NCBI GenBank assembly: GCA_038503035.1 | Contig: JAVSML010024421.1 | Span: 124,001 to 188,000 of the forward strand | Origin: Crocodylus rhombifer | Lineage: Eukaryota > Chordata > Crocodylia > Crocodylidae | Direction of reading: 5' to 3' | Length of the DNA: 64,000 bases | In this document: positions 25,199-38,400 of the stretch, piece by piece | How positions within the stretch are numbered: the first letter of the stretch is position 1 | How the letters are laid out: each line of letters begins with the position of its first letter | Made by a program: the position numbers and the translations under genes | Notes under the pieces: generated by a model | The model's input: only the letters and a program-made list of their open reading frames with translations | Databases searched by the model: none | What the model was told of the DNA's origin: nothing

Positions 25199-25533
25199 CA
25201 GGCCAAAGGAATCAGAACTTGTGACACAGGTGACACCTTTTATTAGACCAACTAGATATTTGAAAAAAAAAAATCTTTATTTTCAAGTTTTGGGCCCTTC
25301 TTCAGGCACAAGAGAGTGCAGAAGATTGTAACATTTCTCCTATGTAGAAATGAAAATACATATTTCACAGCAGAGCTAGGAGAAATGTTACAATCTTCTG
25401 TTTTACACTCTCCTATGCTTGACGAAGGGTGTGTGTGCCCGAAAGCTTGCAAATATATATTTATTTTTTTCAAATATCTAGTTGGTCTAATAAAAGATAC
25501 CACCTCTGCCATGAGTTCTGACACATTTGGCCT
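25199..25533. repeat. Palindromic pair of Penelope tails
   Basis: The left arm (25199-25340) and right arm (25379-25533) are inverted copies. They share ttttattagaccaactagat with its complement, poly-A/poly-T stretches, and a perfect 22-bp match (25319-25340 against 25379-25400), leaving a loop of about 38 bp. Each arm carries the 'cctgaagaaggg... gaaagcttg' Penelope tail signature. A hairpin of this kind can also cause sequencing or assembly trouble. Confidence 0.8.
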
Positions 25534-26029
25534 AGATGAAACACATGACAACAGTAAAATATAGCATAAGGTACAGTTTTGCCTAGGTGGGTTTGTCCTG
25601 AGATCAACCTATGTCAATGCTGTTTAAAAACTATGGCAAAGGGATATGTACATGGAGAATACTTGTGACACTTATAAAAACCAGACTGGTCCAGAGTAGA
25701 AAATATACTGAAGAAAACAATCCTGACAAGGTGGGAGAGGGACTAGGTGGCTGTGTATTTTCCATCCCCTGTATGAGTAATTTTGCCATTGGCATTGATA
25801 TGTACAGAAGTAGCCAATAAACAAGGTAACAGCCTAGCTCTTTCATTGGAACCTGCTGTAGCTTGTTGTCAGACAGTTTGTTCTCACCTCCCATTTCCCC
25901 AATGCCAGCTGATGCCTTACAGTCAATTCTGCAGGTTTGGAATCTGTAGGAATTAGTTTCTCACACTGCTCTGCAGCTACAATAGCAAAACAAAAACAGA
26001 AACCAAAGACTCTTTTTGGTTTTTTCCAG
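25534..26029 (+). other. Intron end before DLGAP1 exon A
   Basis: Unique-looking sequence leading to a T-rich acceptor at 26011-26029. No other exon recognised. Confidence 0.7.
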
Positions 26030-26403
26030 TGTCATCCTGTATTACTACCTATAAGAAGACACCACCTCCAGTTCCACCAAGAACAACCACCAAACCTTTT
26101 ATTTCCATCACTGCTCAAAGCAGCACAGAGTCTGCCCAAGATGCATATATGGACGGGCAGGGACAAAGGGGAGATATCATCAGTCAGTCTGGACTTAGCA
26201 ACTCTACAGAGAGCTTGGACAGCATGAAGGCATTAACTGCTGCTATTGAGGCCGCTAATGCACAGATCCATGGCCCAGCTAGCCAACATGTAGGTAACAA
26301 TACTGCCACTGTCACCACAACCACCACCATCGCCACTGTTGCTGTAGAAGACAGAAAGAAGGACCACTTCAAGAAAAACAGATGTTTATCCATTGGAATA
26401 CAG
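26030..26403 (+). CDS. DLGAP1: DLGAP1 exon A: SH3-type motif to first LC8 motif
   Basis: The acceptor is a pyrimidine tract ending in ttttccag at 26029. Two bases (tg) finish a valine codon begun in the previous exon, then 124 codons follow. The donor is CAG|GTAAGA at 26404, and the frame closes two codons later in the intron. The exon encodes TPPPVPPR (a class II SH3-ligand shape), a Ser/Gln-rich stretch, the helical-looking ESLDSMKALTAAIEAANAQ, a Thr run (TTTTTIATV), a basic KKDHFKKNR patch and finally SIGIQ. SIGIQ is the first half of the dynein light chain motif known in GKAP; its VD continuation is in the next exon. The ORF lacks a methionine start because it is an internal exon. Confidence 0.95.
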
Positions 26404-29400
26404 GTAAGATAAAAGGTTATAGTAGCAAATAAGTGTCTGTCGCTCATTCCACCTTCTATATTAGTTTCAGAATGAGCCATATATCTCTCTTTCAAATCTC
26501 CCCTTTTCTATTTCAGTCAGGTACCTGTGTAGAGATTTCAGTAGTACTTATTCTGGGTACTGCTGCTGAAATTTTACTAATTAATCTTAACTATATCAGG
26601 TGTAAGACTTTGCTAACTCTGCTTGCTACCAAACCAATTCAGTTGTGTTAAATTATACATAAGCACCAACCCATGAGTCATAACACAGCAGGGGTCAGAA
26701 AAGCCTGAATGAAGTCATTGAAAGAGAATGTGTAAAACAATGATTTACATTACACTATCACGAGAAAAATATTTTCAGCCAGCTTAGCTGAATTGTTACT
26801 GCTTAGTCATGCATTTCATAGCAACTGTTAGTCACTTGAATGAGGTGGCATTGTTCTATATGGCAGTTATCTCTGCCCCAAGACTGTAAGATAAGATCCT
26901 TCCGATTTACACTAGCTCAAACTAAATTAAAACTTTGTTACCTCTAGTTGTGTGAAACAAGATGAAAACAAACACAACCAAGAGCTGCTGAAGCTTACAG
27001 AAAGGGGAAGAGTAAATAATGTTCTCTATTTCCATTGTGGATTTGCTATATGGTTATGCTGTAAATGTGGACTCCAACTCAGACAACAGAGGGATCTGTG
27101 AAACATGTAACAAGCTGTGTTGCTCTCCAGTTGGGTTTGTCAGCCACAAACGGATTCATCAGATTAGACCTCTGACTAGACCTCTTACATGTACACCATA
27201 ATCCAGAGAATCAAGGGCTGCCTACGACTACTGCTACTATATTTACAGATGTTTATGACATGCGCGCACACACAAATCTCTCTGATGACTCTCTTAAAAT
27301 ATTACTGGTAAACCTAGAACATGCTCATAGACACTTGAAATCTGCTGGCTGCTCATGTTTTCAAAACCAGAATTGGAGTTAATTGAGAATCAACTCATTT
27401 TCTGGAGAAAAATAAATCCCAAGAAAACAGGTCATAGAACCATAAACTAATCATCCCTCCTGAAAATGCAGTTAGTCTTCCCTTTGAAGATAAGTGCACT
27501 TGATTTCATATGAATGATCACTGATCATGGATCAGACAATGATCATTAATCACAAAGCTTTTCAATGAATTGGTCAGGAAGGCTGGTCTAATTACTGTGG
27601 ACTAGATAGGCTTCTGGCTGAGCACAGTAATGTGTGGGATGCTACTGTGCCACCTCAGGAGAAGCTCCTGCTCCCCTCTTGCTCTGAGCAGAGGTGAACT
27701 ACTGCAAGCCTTAAAAAGGCATAAGTTATTGCTCCCTTGGTGCCCTCACTTTCTCTTCCCCAACCTGATCTATTCGAAGAGGAGGGCCTGGGCTCAGCTC
27801 CAGATCTGGAATCCTGATCCAAGTAGGCTGAACGAGGTAGGGAAGCATCTACTACTGTTTATGCCCATCTCAGATCAGTCTTTGTCACTCATTTCATTAG
27901 GATCTTTACTAATGGCAAAGACCATTTGCAGTGTAAAAGACAAAAAGGAATTAAGTTTTGCACAAAACAGAGAAAATTACAAAGCTAGAGGTTGTTGTAA
28001 AGTTCTTGGAATAAGAATAGAAAGTGTAGAAATACTACATGTGAGGAAAATTGAATTAATGATACTGTTGTAACCATAATTCCTAAAGGGAAATGTAGGG
28101 TCTCACTTTTGTCCATTCTTAAAATGGATATAATTTTAAATAAAATATGCTTGGATTTAATAATCTACTGCGCCAATAGAGATGAAGATGTTCAAACTTT
28201 TTGTTCGTGTCTTTCAAATATTCCCCTACAATATTTTACATCTCCTGATTGCAAGTAATATTATTCCTTATTCCAATTCCAAGCAAAATGTTGCAGGAAT
28301 GTTAATTACTTATATCCATAAGAAGTTAAGACTGTCAGTGACCAGGGAACCTGTCTCAAGCAACATGTAAAGATGCTTCCTTAGAGAACAAAGTAGGTCA
28401 CATTTGCTGGTCACATGCTTTTGTTTTATTGTATTTTCTCTCTCTAATGGATGTAGTTTGAAGTGCACTTATCATTAAACTTTTATCACCTCACCAAGAC
28501 TTCTGATATTTCAAACCTTAGCTTCAGAGCTGTCTTTAGATAAAACAAAACAAAACTTAAAAAACCCAATACAAAAATGTTGCCTCCTTTCTACCAGTTG
28601 ACAGATTTCTCTATAGACTTGAGCCAATGAAGGGCTTAAGATGTAAAATTTCACCAAATGTTAGAGATAGCAATAGAAGTTATATTGAAAGGCTGTGTAA
28701 CTCTGAACCTTTCCTTTCTGATATTACATTTTCCTCTGTTGGTGTAGTTTAGTTTAGTTTAGTGTAGTTTGTAATGTTCTTCAGGGCACAAACTAAAGGG
28801 CTCCTACTGAAAATCATTTGGGTCCTGAGGCTCTTCTTTATGTTTCAATCTTTATAGAATTACACAGTTTCATAGTTTCTAGGGTCGGAAGGGACCTGAG
28901 CAGATCATCTAGTCCGACCCCCTGCCATGGCAGGAAAGAATACTGGGGTCAAAGGACCCCAGCAAGATGTTCATCTAACCTCCTCTTAAACACCCCCAGG
29001 GTAGGAGCCTGCACCACTTCTCTTGGAAGTTGGTTCCAGACCCTAGCCGCCCTGACCATGAAGTAGCGCCTCCTCATATCTAACCTAAACCTGCCCTCTG
29101 CCAGCTTGTGACCGTTATTCCTGGTCACTCCTGGTGGTGCTCGGAGGAACAGTGACTCCCTCAATGCCTGCTGATCCCCCCTGACTAGTTTATAACAGGC
29201 CACAAGATGCCCCCTCAGCCTTCTCTTTTGGAGGATGAACAGGTTCAGGTCCCGTAGCCTCTCCTCATAAGGCCTGCCCTGCTGTCCCCTGATCATGTGA
29301 GTGGCCCTCCTCTGGACCCTCTCCATGCTGTCCACATCCCTCTTGAAGTGTGGCGCCCAGAACTGGACACAGTACTCCAGCTGCAGCCTGACCAGTGCCG

Positions 29401-32400
29401 CATAGAGGGGGAGGATCACCTCTTTGGACCTGCTCGAGATGCATCTGTGGATGCATGACAAAGTGCAGCTGGCCTTCCTAACTGCCTCCCCACACTGCTG
29501 GCCCATGTTCATCTTGGAGTCAATGATGTTTACGTAGTAGTCTGTTGGGAGAGACACTCATTATAGTATGTGTTAGCACTGTGTTTTCCACTTCCAACCC
29601 TCTCGGTCTAGATATTTAGGTGCTCATATTCCACAGCTCACAGTAGGAATTTTTAGATCACTTCTTCACATTACTCTAGTCTCCATAGGAAAATCTCATT
29701 TGCTGCTAGGTGCCGAGTTGTTATTATAATAACCATTCATAATATTTTAAATTTACATCTTAAAACACCAAGGTCCAGATTTTTTTTTTAACCTTGAGTA
29801 GTGTCTAACTCTTTGAGTACCGCCACTGGTGTTAGTAGGATCTATTCCAGAAAAATATTCCTCTTCACATGAGTTAAGAGGATATAATCTGATTCAGAGA
29901 AGAAAATGATCTCTACCCCAAAGAGCTGTTTTGGTTTGTTTTGTTTTAATAGTTCCATGTCAGTCCAAAATAACAAAGCTTAATATCCATATCCTGGACA
30001 GTCATCAATCCCCCACCCACCCCAATTTTCTGCTGGGCTGGTATCTTACATGCAATGCCTGGGGCAAAAGAACCAGGAATTCAGATACTACCCAAAACAC
30101 CCAATCATACTTACCTTCAGGTTATTTTGTAAAATCAGGTCCCAATTGAACTGGGAAATTATCAAATATGTTATGATGAATGTTGACATGAATCAATTTG
30201 AAGATTAATAGTGCCGATAAAAAGCACGTATAATGTGTTTTGAATCTTGTACTGGTAATATTCCATTCCAAAATGCTAATACGTAAACAAAATTAATTCC
30301 TTTAAAATATATAACTTTCAACATCACTTCACTTCTCATGCACATTCACATTAGTTAAAAATAAATCAAGTAATCAGAATCTATCATATGTTGGAGAAAC
30401 TCCATCTGCATATTGCAAGTCCATCCTTGCCTACAAACGTTTTATACATTAGCAAGAATCACAGTTGTGTATATAGTCATAAATGTGCATGGTATTTTAT
30501 AGATAAATAAGCATCTGAATGAATGAAGGCAGCTATGGTAGAAGCATAGACCTTATATCCCTTGGTCAATAAGATACAATAACAATTTAAGTAAATGAGC
30601 TGCATTAAATATCTTTATTAAAACACATACCATTTATATCTGGTTTGTTTAGCTTTTGTTGTTTTGTTTTTTTTTAGGTGGATGGTGCTGAAGAATCCAC
30701 CAGACTGGGTGAAAATAAAGCAACCAGTAAGTTCCAATCCATAGGTGTTCAAGTAGAGGAGGAGAAATGGTAAGTACACAGTTGATTGATTTCTTGAAGC
30801 AAAGGTGCAGACAGAAGTGACAATTTTTGCCTATCTAGCCACAAAAAGCAGTTTATAGCTGTGACCAAACACAAGTGCATGGCTTCAAACAGCTTAAAGA
30901 TGGCCGATTGAGTGAAAATCTGACCACTCATGGCATGAGGTATAAAAATGTTACAAAATGTAGCATCTTGTATAACTTGTGTCTTCTGAGCTCCCAACCT
31001 ACTGCTGTTTTCAGAATAGGAGTGGGGAAAGGAAGCGGAGGGAGTTCAGTTGGGGGGGGGGGTTTAACCCCCCTCTGGAGTGTGGGAGGGCTGTATTGCA
31101 GCCATCCCCTAAGGCTCCAATTCACCCACCCCACCCTTCAGCACCAGCTGGGGAGTCCCAAGAATGAGCTCCCTCCACTGCCTTTCCCCCCTCCCATTCT
31201 GCAAACAGGGAGAGATGACAGAGAGTGCCGACCCTCGCTATGGGAACTTGGCTACAAGCTCTGCAGCTAGATTCCCTTCCCCCCTGGTACCAACAGTGAA
31301 CTTCTGTTTGGTCTGGAGTAAGGTTGTACCTCAGAACACTTTGCAGAACCAGTTCGGAGTTACAGCTGGGAGCTGCACTTCTGTCTGCACCCTAAATTAT
31401 TATGTATGATGTTCTTTTCAGATACAAAATACCACCACAATATTTTAAGGCAAAAATCACACCAACTAGACAAGGTGTCCAAGAGCCTGCATGCAAAATC
31501 ACTTTTTTCATAGTTAAGATTAAAAATTTTAGATAAAACAGAAACTAGATAAAGATAATGCATGTGTGCTTCCACAATTCATTATGTTCCTGTTTTACAG
31601 GTACATTTAAAGTGGAGTGTCATAGCTTGTATAACTGAGGAATGGTACTTGGTACCCTTAAAGCTTGTTTATATCCTTCCCAGTTAGTTCAATAAGAGAG
31701 GCCATCCACAAAAAAATCCTTTGTATAAAAGCAATTTTAAAAATCTCTTTGAGAAAAAAGACAAAAAATGCATAATTATACTTACAATATGAACTTTACT
31801 ATAGAAGATAATTTCTTCCAGTGTTTTCTCTCAGTAAAGCAGGTTGTCTTGTCCACAATCATAAGTGAACTGTAGCTGAATTCAAATAAAATGTGTGGTC
31901 TATTGGTCATAGCACTGGGAATCAGGCTGGAGTTGATGTTGACTTCATGTATGGATTTAGACAAGTCAATTAACCTGCCTACTTGAGTCTCCCCATCTGC
32001 AAAAGAGACATAGTGATAATTACTTGCTGGCATGGAGAGGGTTAATTTTAAAATACTATTTGTAAATCACTTCAAACAGATTATTGTTGCTATGCAGTGT
32101 CACAATATACACTGTTAGCACTTCCAGGGGCTGGAAGGCCGAGAATCAAGTCCCCTGGCTTTGTGAGGACATGAGTGTAGTCTGTAAGCTGATGTCTTGA
32201 CAACTTCATCCTGCTACCTTCTCACAAGAGGCAAAAAGCAGCCTGATGGAGCTGCATCTGTAATCAGACCAATATCTACCTCACAGATGAACTGTTGATT
32301 GGTCACCCAGGTGAAAAGCTAGGTTTGATAAAGTGTTTGTGTTCTTTATTCAGGAGCTGGTTTTTCAGGCTTCACAAAACAGGTGAATATCTGTTTTAAA

Positions 32401-35400
32401 GAGCTATAAAGCTTTAAATACATAATTCATGACTGGGATTTATTAACCCATTGCTTTATAAAGCACTTTAAGGCACCTGGTTCCTTTTTTGATTGCTGTC
32501 TAATTAACTGTGCCCACTATCAGCACTCTCAAAAAGACACCATGTGGCTCTGTGCTACCAGCCCATCTGATAGCAGTGAAACCAGATTTATCTGTGCAAC
32601 ACGAAGGGTGAGTAAGTCAAGGCAAGCACAGTAAGTTTGTAGTCTTGACAGGGCTCTAAAGCAGTGGTTTTCAATCTTTTTATTGATGGACCCCTAAAAC
32701 ATTTTGAATGGAGGTGCAGACCCTTTTGAACTATAGAGGTGGGTATTCACATATTTTTGATTCATCATAGTCATCTTTTGTGGACCCCTTAGACATAGTC
32801 TGTAGACCCCCAAGGGTCCATGAAGCACAGCTTGAAAACCACAGTTCTCAAGTATGTGTCCACAGTGCACTGCCAGGCAGATGCTTGGGGTAATAGCCAA
32901 TTTCAGGGCTAGTTTGGGTATCTCTATACAGCACTGTAAAACAGTATATCTATGAAATACTCTCAAATGAACACAGAAACACTGTAGGTATTTTCGCATT
33001 TTCAACTTGCTGGATAGGCATGTGGTTACCTACATGTGGTACCTGAGTTAAATCCCAGAAAAAGCACTCAGGAATGGGGAAGAGACAGCCTCCCTTATTG
33101 TATCCTCATTAGCTGAGAGCTTAAGGTATTAACTTAGGACCTGGGTTTTAAGCTGCCCTTGCCCAGAGATGCTTGAATCTGGTTCTCTGAAGTACGATGC
33201 TAGAAAGTCAGAATTACCACATCACAGGTTAGGCACTTTCTGATTCTTCTCCAGCACTTCTTTTAAAACTGATTCACTACCCACTGCATTTAATGGGCAA
33301 AATGTTTTAGTAACAGCTGTTTCTGCCTCATGGGGAACAAGGTCCAGGTTAGAACAGAAGGCCTGCTGTCTTCTCGGCCAGCAGGCATCCCACTGAGCTA
33401 CACATCCTCTAGCTTACTTGCTTCCTTCAAGTCCTACATATATCATTGTTTGGGCTGCCCAGTAGTCCAGCTTTAAAAGAAGCACTAACGAGGAGTCTAA
33501 GTAGTGCCTCACCCAGGGGCGGGCAATTACTTTGGGCAGATGGCCACTTACTGAGTTTCAGCAGATGAATCTTCTAAATGTTTAGGGGCCCCATGGGCCG
33601 GATAGAATGGCCTGGCGGGATGCAACCAGCCCCTGGGCCGCATTTTGCCCAGCCCTGGCCTAACCAGTGGTGTTATGGTTAGAATATTACGCTGGGAAGT
33701 TAGAGAGATGCTGGGTCAAGTCTCTACTAGATGAGTAAGGACTTGAAACCTAGGCTTCTGCCTTCCTGGACAAGTACCCTAATCACTAACCTATTGGGAC
33801 TAAAATGTGGAAAGCGTCTTCTCTGGAATCTAACATCCAGCCATGGATTGTTGGCTGGTTTTATATATATAAAACTTTGACACAGGTACATGTCCAGAGT
33901 GGGAGTATGTGCATAGCTGTACCTGCCCAGCCAGCTCGTACCAACTACACGCACTAAGTCTACATGTAGGCATAACAGAATCTAAACCTGTGTGTAAATA
34001 GCTAAAATGGCACCTGTGCTGCCAGCAAATTGCCACTTGAATGCACATACGGAAATAGACGTCCACACGGCATTTGACTCCAGGGGTTTTCACACGGTTT
34101 GCAGCAAACAACATTCCTCCCTCTCCAAAGAGGTGGAGCATCTGCCAAGTGGACTCTGATGACTGCAACAGTACTGTCCTCTTCCTTGTTGGGGTTGGGG
34201 AGGGCATTTTTAGCTAGTATAACTGTCTAATTGTGGATTTAGTACAACACTGCCTCACAGCCACTGTGCAGTGTGGTAGAGCGTGCAGCAGTGAACACGG
34301 TGAAGTACTGCTTCATGCCAGGCAATGAGAGAGCAAGCTACACATCCTCTTACTTTCTTCCTTCTAGTCCTACACATATCATTGTTTGGGCTGCCCGATG
34401 GTCCAGCTTTAAAAGAAGCACTAATGAGGAGTCTGAGTATCTTGTGCATCTTCTCCCTGACAGGAAACCCCACACACAACAAATCTGAGCTGCTTCTACT
34501 GGGCTTCCTGAAGTCTACAGGATTTTTCTCACCAACAGTAGTTAGAAGTAGATCACAAGACCATTTAGTGCCAATTTCTTATATTTTGTATCTGCTAAGA
34601 AGATAACTAAATAATAGACAGTGTATGCTGTTACTAAATATACCAGAACATCCTCCTCCTCTAACTTTCAAACCACGAGAGAAAAAAGACTTCAGAAAAA
34701 ATATGAATGGCAGTGGCCTTGCTTATTATGATTTTTCTGAGCAGGTTCCTCATTACCTGTTAAACCACGGTTCTGGCAGACCTTATTTTACATATTGGTC
34801 TTCAGCACCCTACACCCCATAGCTTTTCTAATGTTAAGTAAATGAGCCCATTTAAACAGGTGATGAAGGCCCATTTACCTTCTCCCTAATAACAAAAGAA
34901 ATAAATATCCAAAATAAGCCAACTGCTGGTAATGAATATCCTATTTACACAATCTTTTTTCCTATTACTTTTTTTTATTGGTCTGGAGAACAAAATCAGG
35001 AGGTAAGATTTGCCTGTCAAGTTCTGTAGTGAGAAAACATTATTTCTGCATTACCTGATGACAGCTATTTTGGGATTCCTTGCTGATAAAGTTGAGGCTA
35101 CTGGTGTTTTATACAGACCGGCAGACAGTAATCCATCATGTACTTCCAAAAGTGAACTGACTGATAAAGGACAGCCACCAAATAGTCAGCAAATGAGTTC
35201 ACTCAGGATACAAAAGACTTATAATCCGAAAAGGCCTTTACATGTTACAAGCGGGAAATGATACATATGTAGCAAAACTAATCCCATACTGGATGAAGCA
35301 GTATATAGGCTCCAAATGTACAGGTGTCCATCTTCTCGGGCTTGCTAGCTTTTGCAAACTATTCCTCAACCCCAAGTACAACCTTTTTTAATTCATCTTT

Positions 35401-38400
35401 CTTTTAGTTTAGATGGTCTTGCATTAAACAATAATACATACTTCACATGGCTTCCTGCTTGTGCTACTATTTAAACTGCCAAAACAAGATTTTACAGTCT
35501 TACCTTTGCAGTTATTCATCTGTTGTCAATAGACCTTCTCAAATTTCAGAATTCTAGGTAAGACTTTTGAAATGTGTACTTCCCCTAAATTATACCCTTG
35601 GCTGGCTGACTTCGCTTGGATATTCAGCATTTTTTGTCCACACACATTCTCTACAGTGCATTAAAAAAAATCTAAAGGATTGTACTAACATAGAATAATA
35701 ATAGAGAAATAGTTTCTATTTTAAAGCTATATAAGGGTGCAAAAATATATGAATGAAAAAGAAGACCCATGAACATGAGATTCTCATTCTATAACCTCAC
35801 AGCTCACTTAGTCTGCTGCCTATTTAACAGGAATTCTTGAAGATATATTGTCAAGAGTCCTACTGTTGCAAGACTCGCATGTCAATGATATTGAAGCACA
35901 ACCAGTTTCACTCTGCTAAAAGCATCATAACCTTGGCAGACAAGCCAAATACAAGAAGCAACAGAACAGAGATAATGGAGCAGGCTGGAATCACTGTGTC
36001 ATTGCAACTTGCCATCTGTAGGTTGCTTTGCTGTTTAAAAAAAAAAAGCCCCACAATAGAAACAAACATGTTTCTCAGAAAGAACAAGCAGCAGCAGCAG
36101 AGAGATGAGTGACCCTGCTGTTGCTTTTCAGAACAGACATTTTATTGTGCTCCATACTGGTTTATCCAGTCTGTGGTTTCACGGTTTTCTGCACCATGGG
36201 CCAGATATCTCTTGTAGTTCTCTGAAGTTGTAATTATTACACCTTGTGCCTACAGGGCACAAATGAGTACAAAAGCAAGGAATCTAAAAGCAGGTGAAGA
36301 GGCAAGCCAGAGAGTTCGTGTTTTTAGCTCTTTACCCCTAAAAGTCATCTTTTGTATAAAAGCTTTTTCAAGAAAGATTTACCTACTTGTAAATGTTCTG
36401 TACATGTAAAGGCAATGTAAACTTTGTTGTATAGATTTAGTAGATCTCCTGCTAGATGTGGCATGGAACTTTAATTGACCTAAACAGATCTTTGGGATTC
36501 AGATAGCATTTTGTAAGGATAGATTATCTTAGAAATGGGTAGAGAAGTTACCTTGGGGACCAAACTACCATTAACTGAGGCACTCTCTATAAGTGTGCAG
36601 TGAGAGGCATTTTATTTCATTTAATTTAACTTCTATTTCTTTCAATTCTTAAATGCTAAACTGATGCTGCTTTCTATCACCAAATGATTTTTTTTTTCCA
36701 AGGGCAGATATCATTACAGAGCCTGGTATCAAAAACAGTCCGTCAGGCAAGCCTGTAGCATAGTATTGTATAGATAAAAACAGAGCAAGAAAAAGTAGGT
36801 CATTCTGCTGTATATGTTGAACTGAGTCTGTCACTGGAAACACTAGTTCATACTGAAAACAGTAAGGGTATACTTCTGAAAGTTTTGAAATATAATGCTT
36901 CTGGCAATACATCATCTTGGTTAAGAGAGCCTGATGTTTTCACATTTGGGATTTGCTTTGTGCTGGAGAACCAGGAAGTTACCTGCAGTACAAACAGTTG
37001 ATTCACAGATATGCTAAAATAGAGGTATATCACCATCTGGTTAAGTTTCACAACTTGGGGTAAATCACAAGCGAGCAAAAGCAGGCTCTGCTGCAGTTAG
37101 ACTTCCTCAGAGCCATGGAAAAGAGAGCTGCCGGTGCTTTTTCCCCTCTGCCCACAAAGTTTGTTGTCTTAAGAGGAGTATACTGTTTATTGATTGTCAG
37201 GCTTTCTTTGGTTCCTGAATAAAAGGAGTGGAAGTGCAAGTGAGAGAGAGAGTGCACATGCATGCATCGACGTGCATATTAGAGTTGTGTAAATAATGGA
37301 TTTTTCAGTTTGGTGGCCTAATTGATAAGCAAAACCAGATCAATGTGAAGTTAAATGTTTCGCTCAGTTAAAAAACTTCAGATATTGGCTTATCTCATAT
37401 TTTGTAGCTTGTCAATGCAACTGGAGCCTATTGTGAAAAAACTATAATGGTATCACTGTGACTTACATCACTTAACCACCTGTTTCAAAATAAGTCCAGA
37501 GCAACAGCTGTTATAATAAAAATACTGTCTTATTCTGTTGTTAAAAAAAGTGAGAGAGAGAGAGAAGAAGAATCTACATTTAGAATATAGTTCACAGATG
37601 CAGATAGGACAACTACTGAGAAGATAACAACTAAAATACTGCCAGCACTTTTCTCCCCTCAACCTTTCCATCCCCCCTCACTGTAGGGGTATCCCCTTCT
37701 AAACTCCCATTTTACCATGCTTTGACTCACTGAGAGGCCACATCAGCAGCCATGAAATGTCAGGCTAGTGAACTGTTTTATTATTCTACCTCTCTCTCTC
37801 TTCCCTACTCTAAAGAAGGAAGATAGCTCCCATTCTTCCTCTGAGGCTACAAACAGATGTCGTTCTTGTTGCATAATCAGCAGTGCTGGGATGTGTCCAG
37901 GCACAGCTGATCCAGGTGCAGAAGCACAGAGCCAGCCTTAGGAGTGGGTGTAGCATGGCCATTGGTCCCGTTTTATACCGGCCCATCCTGTTTTAAAACC
38001 CTTTGTCCCCCATCCGTTTTGAAATGAGGAACCAATGGCAAAATGTCCTGTTTCTCAGGTCATTGGTGGCAATACATGTCAGTCATTTATCTTCACAATT
38101 CTATTGGCTGTGCCTAGACATAGGGCAGCGCACAGCCAGGAGCAGCATGGTTCTAAGCCAGCCAAGCAGAGAGGTGGCCTTTTGTGGTGACCCTGCCCCC
38201 TGCTGCCAAATGGCCAAGGGGCCCAGTTGCTCCACCCTCACTGCTGATTGGCCAAGGAGGTGGTTGCCCTACCCCTCACTGCTGATCAGGCTAGGGGGGC
38301 AGTGGTTTCCCCCCACACCAGTGGGATGCCCTGTATTCTAGGGATGACTTGGTCACTCTACATGGGTGATTCCCCACGGTGCCATGGTCGGGGGGGCCAA

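Larger units (their letters stand above)
26404..30677 (+). other. DLGAP1 intron after exon A (4.3 kb)
   Basis: GT-AG intron containing a possible LINE tail (about 27050-27200) and a minus-strand CR1 fragment (28865-29526). The ORF at 27630-28073 has no recognisable domain. I see no other gene. Confidence 0.9.

Noticed and set aside
1..26029. Upstream DLGAP1 exon (region before exon A in the known protein)
   Set aside because: I looked for the RSHSYVRAIEKG-type coding block and found none, so that exon probably lies left of the window.
27630..28073. 147-codon ORF in the intron after exon A
   Set aside because: No domain or splice context; no similarity to DLGAP1 isoforms I know.
33385..33735. 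Possible tRNA genes
   Set aside because: Box A and box B matches are present, but acceptor and anticodon stems do not pair. SINE heads fit better.
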